Source: Enterococcus_D entomosocium (GTDB taxonomy: Bacteria; Bacillota; Bacilli; Lactobacillales; Enterococcaceae). From it: 64,000 nt of DNA. The stretch's first letter is position 1. Each line of letters starts with the position of its first letter. The notes beneath the pieces are model-generated. The model did no database searches. It was not told the DNA's origin and saw nothing but the letters and a program-made list of their open reading frames with translations. The DNA lies in NCBI RefSeq assembly GCF_030441895.1, contig NZ_JARJAS010000001.1; one strand, given 5' to 3'. Position numbers and translations under genes: made by a program. Of this stretch, positions 62,301-64,000 are shown in pieces.

Positions 62301-62609
62301 CCGGGGATCTATATGAATCAGTTGATCAGCAATGTGTTAGGCATTCGTACCTTTGTTGATCACGTTGAACTTGATCCTGTCTTGCCAGCGGAATTAGCAG
62401 GATTGACTCTGACATATCGACTCTTTGATCGGCCAGTCGAAATCGTCTATCATTCGGCAAGTACGCCGAAAGTATTGATCAACGGGGAAGAAATGTCCAC
62501 TGAGTTTACGGAAAATCGCTACCGTCAAGGTGCGTTTGTCCTGAAGAAAGCAGCGCTTTGCGCCCAATTAAACGAAAACCAAACCAATACGATCGATATC
62601 TATCGTTAA
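59319..62609 (+). CDS. GH94-type 1,2-beta-oligoglucan phosphorylase (probable)
   Basis: A 1096-residue intracellular protein. The C-terminal half is an (alpha/alpha)6 barrel of the GH94/GH-L type: HNMLVHYLSPHGLEQYGGAAWGTRDVSQGPTEYFL, DGNWPQWFMFDRYE, and CYGDGDWDDTLQP with the catalytic Asp probably D747 (DWDD at 744-747, like DWND in cellobiose phosphorylase). The N-terminal part is beta-sandwich. The length of about 1,100 residues fits the sophorooligosaccharide phosphorylases, which release glucose 1-phosphate from 1,2-beta-glucans. The exact specificity was not tested. Confidence 0.82.
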   Translation: MTKKIVMNNANTTVTFLPNGDLYEIQSHDVMINQLNGNALDGSLNQIYLRLREAGEWHFIPLIGSNADSAFAYSDKQLTWTGTYQSISYQVDFQLAQDCWFWRVQLSGSGEAELVYGQDLGNAAKGAVQSNEAYVSQYIDHHVSHDKDRIVLSSRQNQPQNGQFPLVEQGSFQALKGFSTDGYQFFGRSYKETNQPAALSQETLANEVYQYEFAYTALQTQWLTISETPTEIVFYAAVKANQATAVNEPQFALETLKETYQALSFDSLQATAQARKNFGRPLTGLTFTTEEINERFPQQEAVEIVDQQLYSFFTPDYHHVVLKEKEGQMERSHGHILMSGQELIVDQPILSTTVYMTGMFNSQIVLGNTNMNKLLSNSRNSLNLFKRSGQRIYLKDGDQWRILTMPSAFEMGLNSATWYYKTADDVIQVTTFTKANGRTIATTITSEQGRAYTWAITNQFVMGIDEAVPTVTITQDQQLLTIKGTADSPIAETYPELTYYLHAAQPFELTDEAIFNVATSDSTTVLTFAEQSTVSFVIQGTLTGEPFVLEPLDRQQEDTAYTAFVDDLLNQFELKHSQADVVSFNHLARWYTHNMLVHYLSPHGLEQYGGAAWGTRDVSQGPTEYFLALNRPEMVASIIEHLFENQFADDGNWPQWFMFDRYEKQKADESHGDVIVWPMKVVSDYLEKTKDFAILEKELPYTDRATFLKTKTKASLFDHLKKEVAYIEANFLEGTYLSCYGDGDWDDTLQPNNSKLKKQMASSWTVALTYEVLKKLASQLQSVDPEYAKHLTELSAGIKHDFEKYMLADGTLPGFVYMEDSEHVELMVHPTDKKTGIQYRLLPMQQSMIGELLSPEQADHHVAIIKEHLQFPDGVRLMNRPATYAGGVSTNFKRAEQAANFGREIGLQYVHAHIRFTEAMAKLGREEETWQALGVINPIQIAQRVENAEIRQANAYFSSSDGDFKTRVEAQENFGKLKEATVGVKGGWRIYSSGPGIYMNQLISNVLGIRTFVDHVELDPVLPAELAGLTLTYRLFDRPVEIVYHSASTPKVLINGEEMSTEFTENRYRQGAFVLKKAALCAQLNENQTNTIDIYR

Positions 62610-62622
62610 GAAAGGAGAAGCC

Positions 62623-63582
62623 ATGGTAGGAATCAAAGATATTGCCCAAAAAGCGGGTGTCTCCATATCCACCGTTTCGTATGCATTGAATGGCAGTCCA
62701 AAAGTGACCGAGGAAACCCGTGCGCGGATTCAAGCGATCGCAAACGAATTGAACTATGTTCCGAACATGGCTGCTCGCACACTGAAACGCAGACAAACCA
62801 ACATCATCGGTGTTTATCTCGCCGATTATGCCGGAAGTTTTTATGGGGAATTGCTAGATGGCATCAAGAAAGGGTTGGAACTTTTTGGCTATGAAATGAT
62901 CGTCTGCAGCGGCAAGAAATCACACTTGTTTATTCCTGAGCGGATGGTGGACGGTGCCATCATTTTGGATTGGACGTTTCCAGCAAAGGAAATCGAGCAA
63001 TACGCCCAACGAGGACATCAAATCGTCGTGTTAGACCGTGTCTTGTCTCATGAAAATATCCATCAAGTCTTGTTAGACAATAAAGGAGGGGCGGCGCTGG
63101 CGATCGATCGCTTGATCGCTGGACAAAGCCAAAAAGTCTTCCTCTTAGCAGGGCCAGAAAAAGGCTACGACAGTCGGGAGCGCTTGGAAGCCAGTACGAA
63201 AGAATTGACGCGCTTTGGTATTCCTTATGAAGTCATTCCTGGTGACTTCACGGAACCTTCTGGTTATCGAGCGGCAAAACAGCTCTTAGCAAATGATCCC
63301 CAGTTTCCCATTGATATCTTTGCCTTCAATGATGAAATGGCGATCGGTGTCTACAAATATGTCCGCGAGACCGACTATCGCATCGGAAAAGAGATCCGCA
63401 TCATCGGGTTTGATAACACGGAATTAGGCGCTTTTGTGCAGCCGCGCTTAGCGACGATCTCCTATTCGAAACATCGATGGGGGATGGTTGCAGCTGAGAA
63501 AATCGTACAATCGATCCAAGGGGAACCAGTGGCGGACGAGCATATTTATACCACTTTTGTGGATGGTGGATCATTTATTTAA
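62623..63582 (+). CDS. LacI family transcriptional regulator of the glucan operon
   Basis: A 319-residue LacI/GalR protein. The N-terminal HTH is IKDIAQKAGVSISTVSYALNGSPKVTEETR, with the hinge helix ANELNYVPNMAARTLKRRQTN; the rest is a periplasmic-binding-like sensor ending in LATISYSKHRWG. It is the last gene, 13 bp after the phosphorylase, so its own level follows the operon. It probably binds the two GAAACGTTTC operators at 50675 and 50915 and leaves them in the presence of a sophoro-oligosaccharide; the inducer is inferred. Confidence 0.92.
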   Translation: MVGIKDIAQKAGVSISTVSYALNGSPKVTEETRARIQAIANELNYVPNMAARTLKRRQTNIIGVYLADYAGSFYGELLDGIKKGLELFGYEMIVCSGKKSHLFIPERMVDGAIILDWTFPAKEIEQYAQRGHQIVVLDRVLSHENIHQVLLDNKGGAALAIDRLIAGQSQKVFLLAGPEKGYDSRERLEASTKELTRFGIPYEVIPGDFTEPSGYRAAKQLLANDPQFPIDIFAFNDEMAIGVYKYVRETDYRIGKEIRIIGFDNTELGAFVQPRLATISYSKHRWGMVAAEKIVQSIQGEPVADEHIYTTFVDGGSFI

Positions 63583-63608
63583 TTGATCCATTAAAGGAAA
63601 AATAGTTG

Positions 63609-63648
63609 AAAAAGCCTCAAACAAGGTACGCTGTTTGAGGCTTTTTTT
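63609..63648 (+). terminator. Operon terminator after the LacI-type gene
   Basis: A perfect 15-bp stem AAAAAGCCTCAAACA / TGTTTGAGGCTTTTT with an 8-nt loop; the T-run is continuous with the stem. Confidence 0.93.
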
Positions 63649-64000
63649 GCGTTATTTCAAACGATAACACTCCTTTTTTTATCGAAATCAGTGATTTATA
63701 AAAAAAATAATATTTTTTATTTTGTTATTTTATGTGTGCTGAATTTTTTAAATAACGTTTTTTATTCATTTTTTGATTATAACATTATCATTAGCTACGG
63801 AGAGAAGACGGGAAGCGTTCTTTTAACTTACTATTTTTGGCTTATATAAAAGACCTTTGGAACATTAGTTTTTGTCAAATATTTTAACTTTCTATTTATT
63901 TTTCTCATTTAACTTTAATTTTTAGTGTTGATTTATCCTTCGTTTTTTGTATGATTTATGAAGGAGAAATCATATTTTAGAAAATAATTGATTTTTATAT
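63649..64000. other. AT-rich intergenic region at the window edge
   Basis: No gene is seen in these 352 bases, which are very AT-rich with many T-runs. A possible promoter TTGATT-16 bp-TATGAT lies at 63928-63955, and a GAAGGAG at 63960-63966 resembles a ribosome site, but no good start codon follows at the right distance. The controlled gene, if any, is beyond the window. Confidence 0.5.

Noticed and set aside
63928..63966. Start of a new gene at the window edge
   Set aside because: A promoter-like and a ribosome-site-like motif are present but mutually incompatible in spacing, and no start codon follows within range.

Overview
The window is chromosomal DNA from a low-GC Gram-positive coccus, almost certainly an Enterococcus; the species cannot be fixed from the sequence alone. 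The clues are the block rpmB / Asp23-like (yloU) / fakA / recG / plsX / acpP / oppDFBCA / rnc / smc / HAD / ftsY, a fused glutathione synthase gene (gshF), strong AGGAGG ribosome sites, and perfect CodY- and BirA-type operators. I see no rRNA or tRNA genes, prophage, insertion sequence or CRISPR array.

Layout. 1-18.8 kb: housekeeping block (L28, fatty acid kinase, RecG, phospholipid and fatty acid synthesis, an oligopeptide importer, RNase III, SMC, FtsY). 19-29 kb: small accessory genes, including an orphan BlaI/CopY-type repressor, GshF, YueI, an acetyltransferase, a metallophosphoesterase, a Tad2-like DUF2829 protein joined to a dehydrogenase, BioY under a BirA operator, and an XRE regulator with an unusual repeat tail. 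28.2-33.8 kb: citrate synthase diverging from aconitase and isocitrate dehydrogenase, the oxidative half of the TCA cycle leading to 2-oxoglutarate. 34-41.4 kb: a two-domain peptidoglycan hydrolase, an Asp23-like/Spx pair, rpsD, a formate/nitrite-type channel, a HAD phosphatase, methylglyoxal synthase and PepT. 41.5-50.6 kb: ymdB, ricA-like, mutS, mutL, maf, a GFA-family gene, msrB, ruvA and ruvB.

The most distinctive region is 50.7-63.6 kb. It is a nine-gene carbohydrate operon plus a terminal LacI-type repressor: two CUT1 permeases, a lipoprotein binding protein, a DUF624 membrane protein, a CE7-type esterase, an endonuclease/exonuclease/phosphatase-fold protein, a GH3 beta-glucosidase and an approximately 1,100-residue GH94-type phosphorylase. 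The binding protein / GH3 / giant phosphorylase combination matches the Listeria innocua sophoro-oligosaccharide (1,2-beta-oligoglucan) system, so I infer import and phosphorolysis of 1,2-beta-glucans. The operon has a near-consensus promoter and two exactly mirrored copies of a GAAACGTTTC operator 240 bp apart. An array of alternating stem-loop modules, with an 86-bp period, separates the binding-protein gene from the enzyme genes.

Regulatory reading. A perfect 15/15 CodY box and a second weaker one sit at the opp promoter, and a 12/15 box lies by the citrate synthase promoter; both pathways link to amino acid supply. Biotin uptake is controlled by a textbook BirA palindrome. The isocitrate dehydrogenase carries the NAD+-type residue set rather than the NADP+ set.
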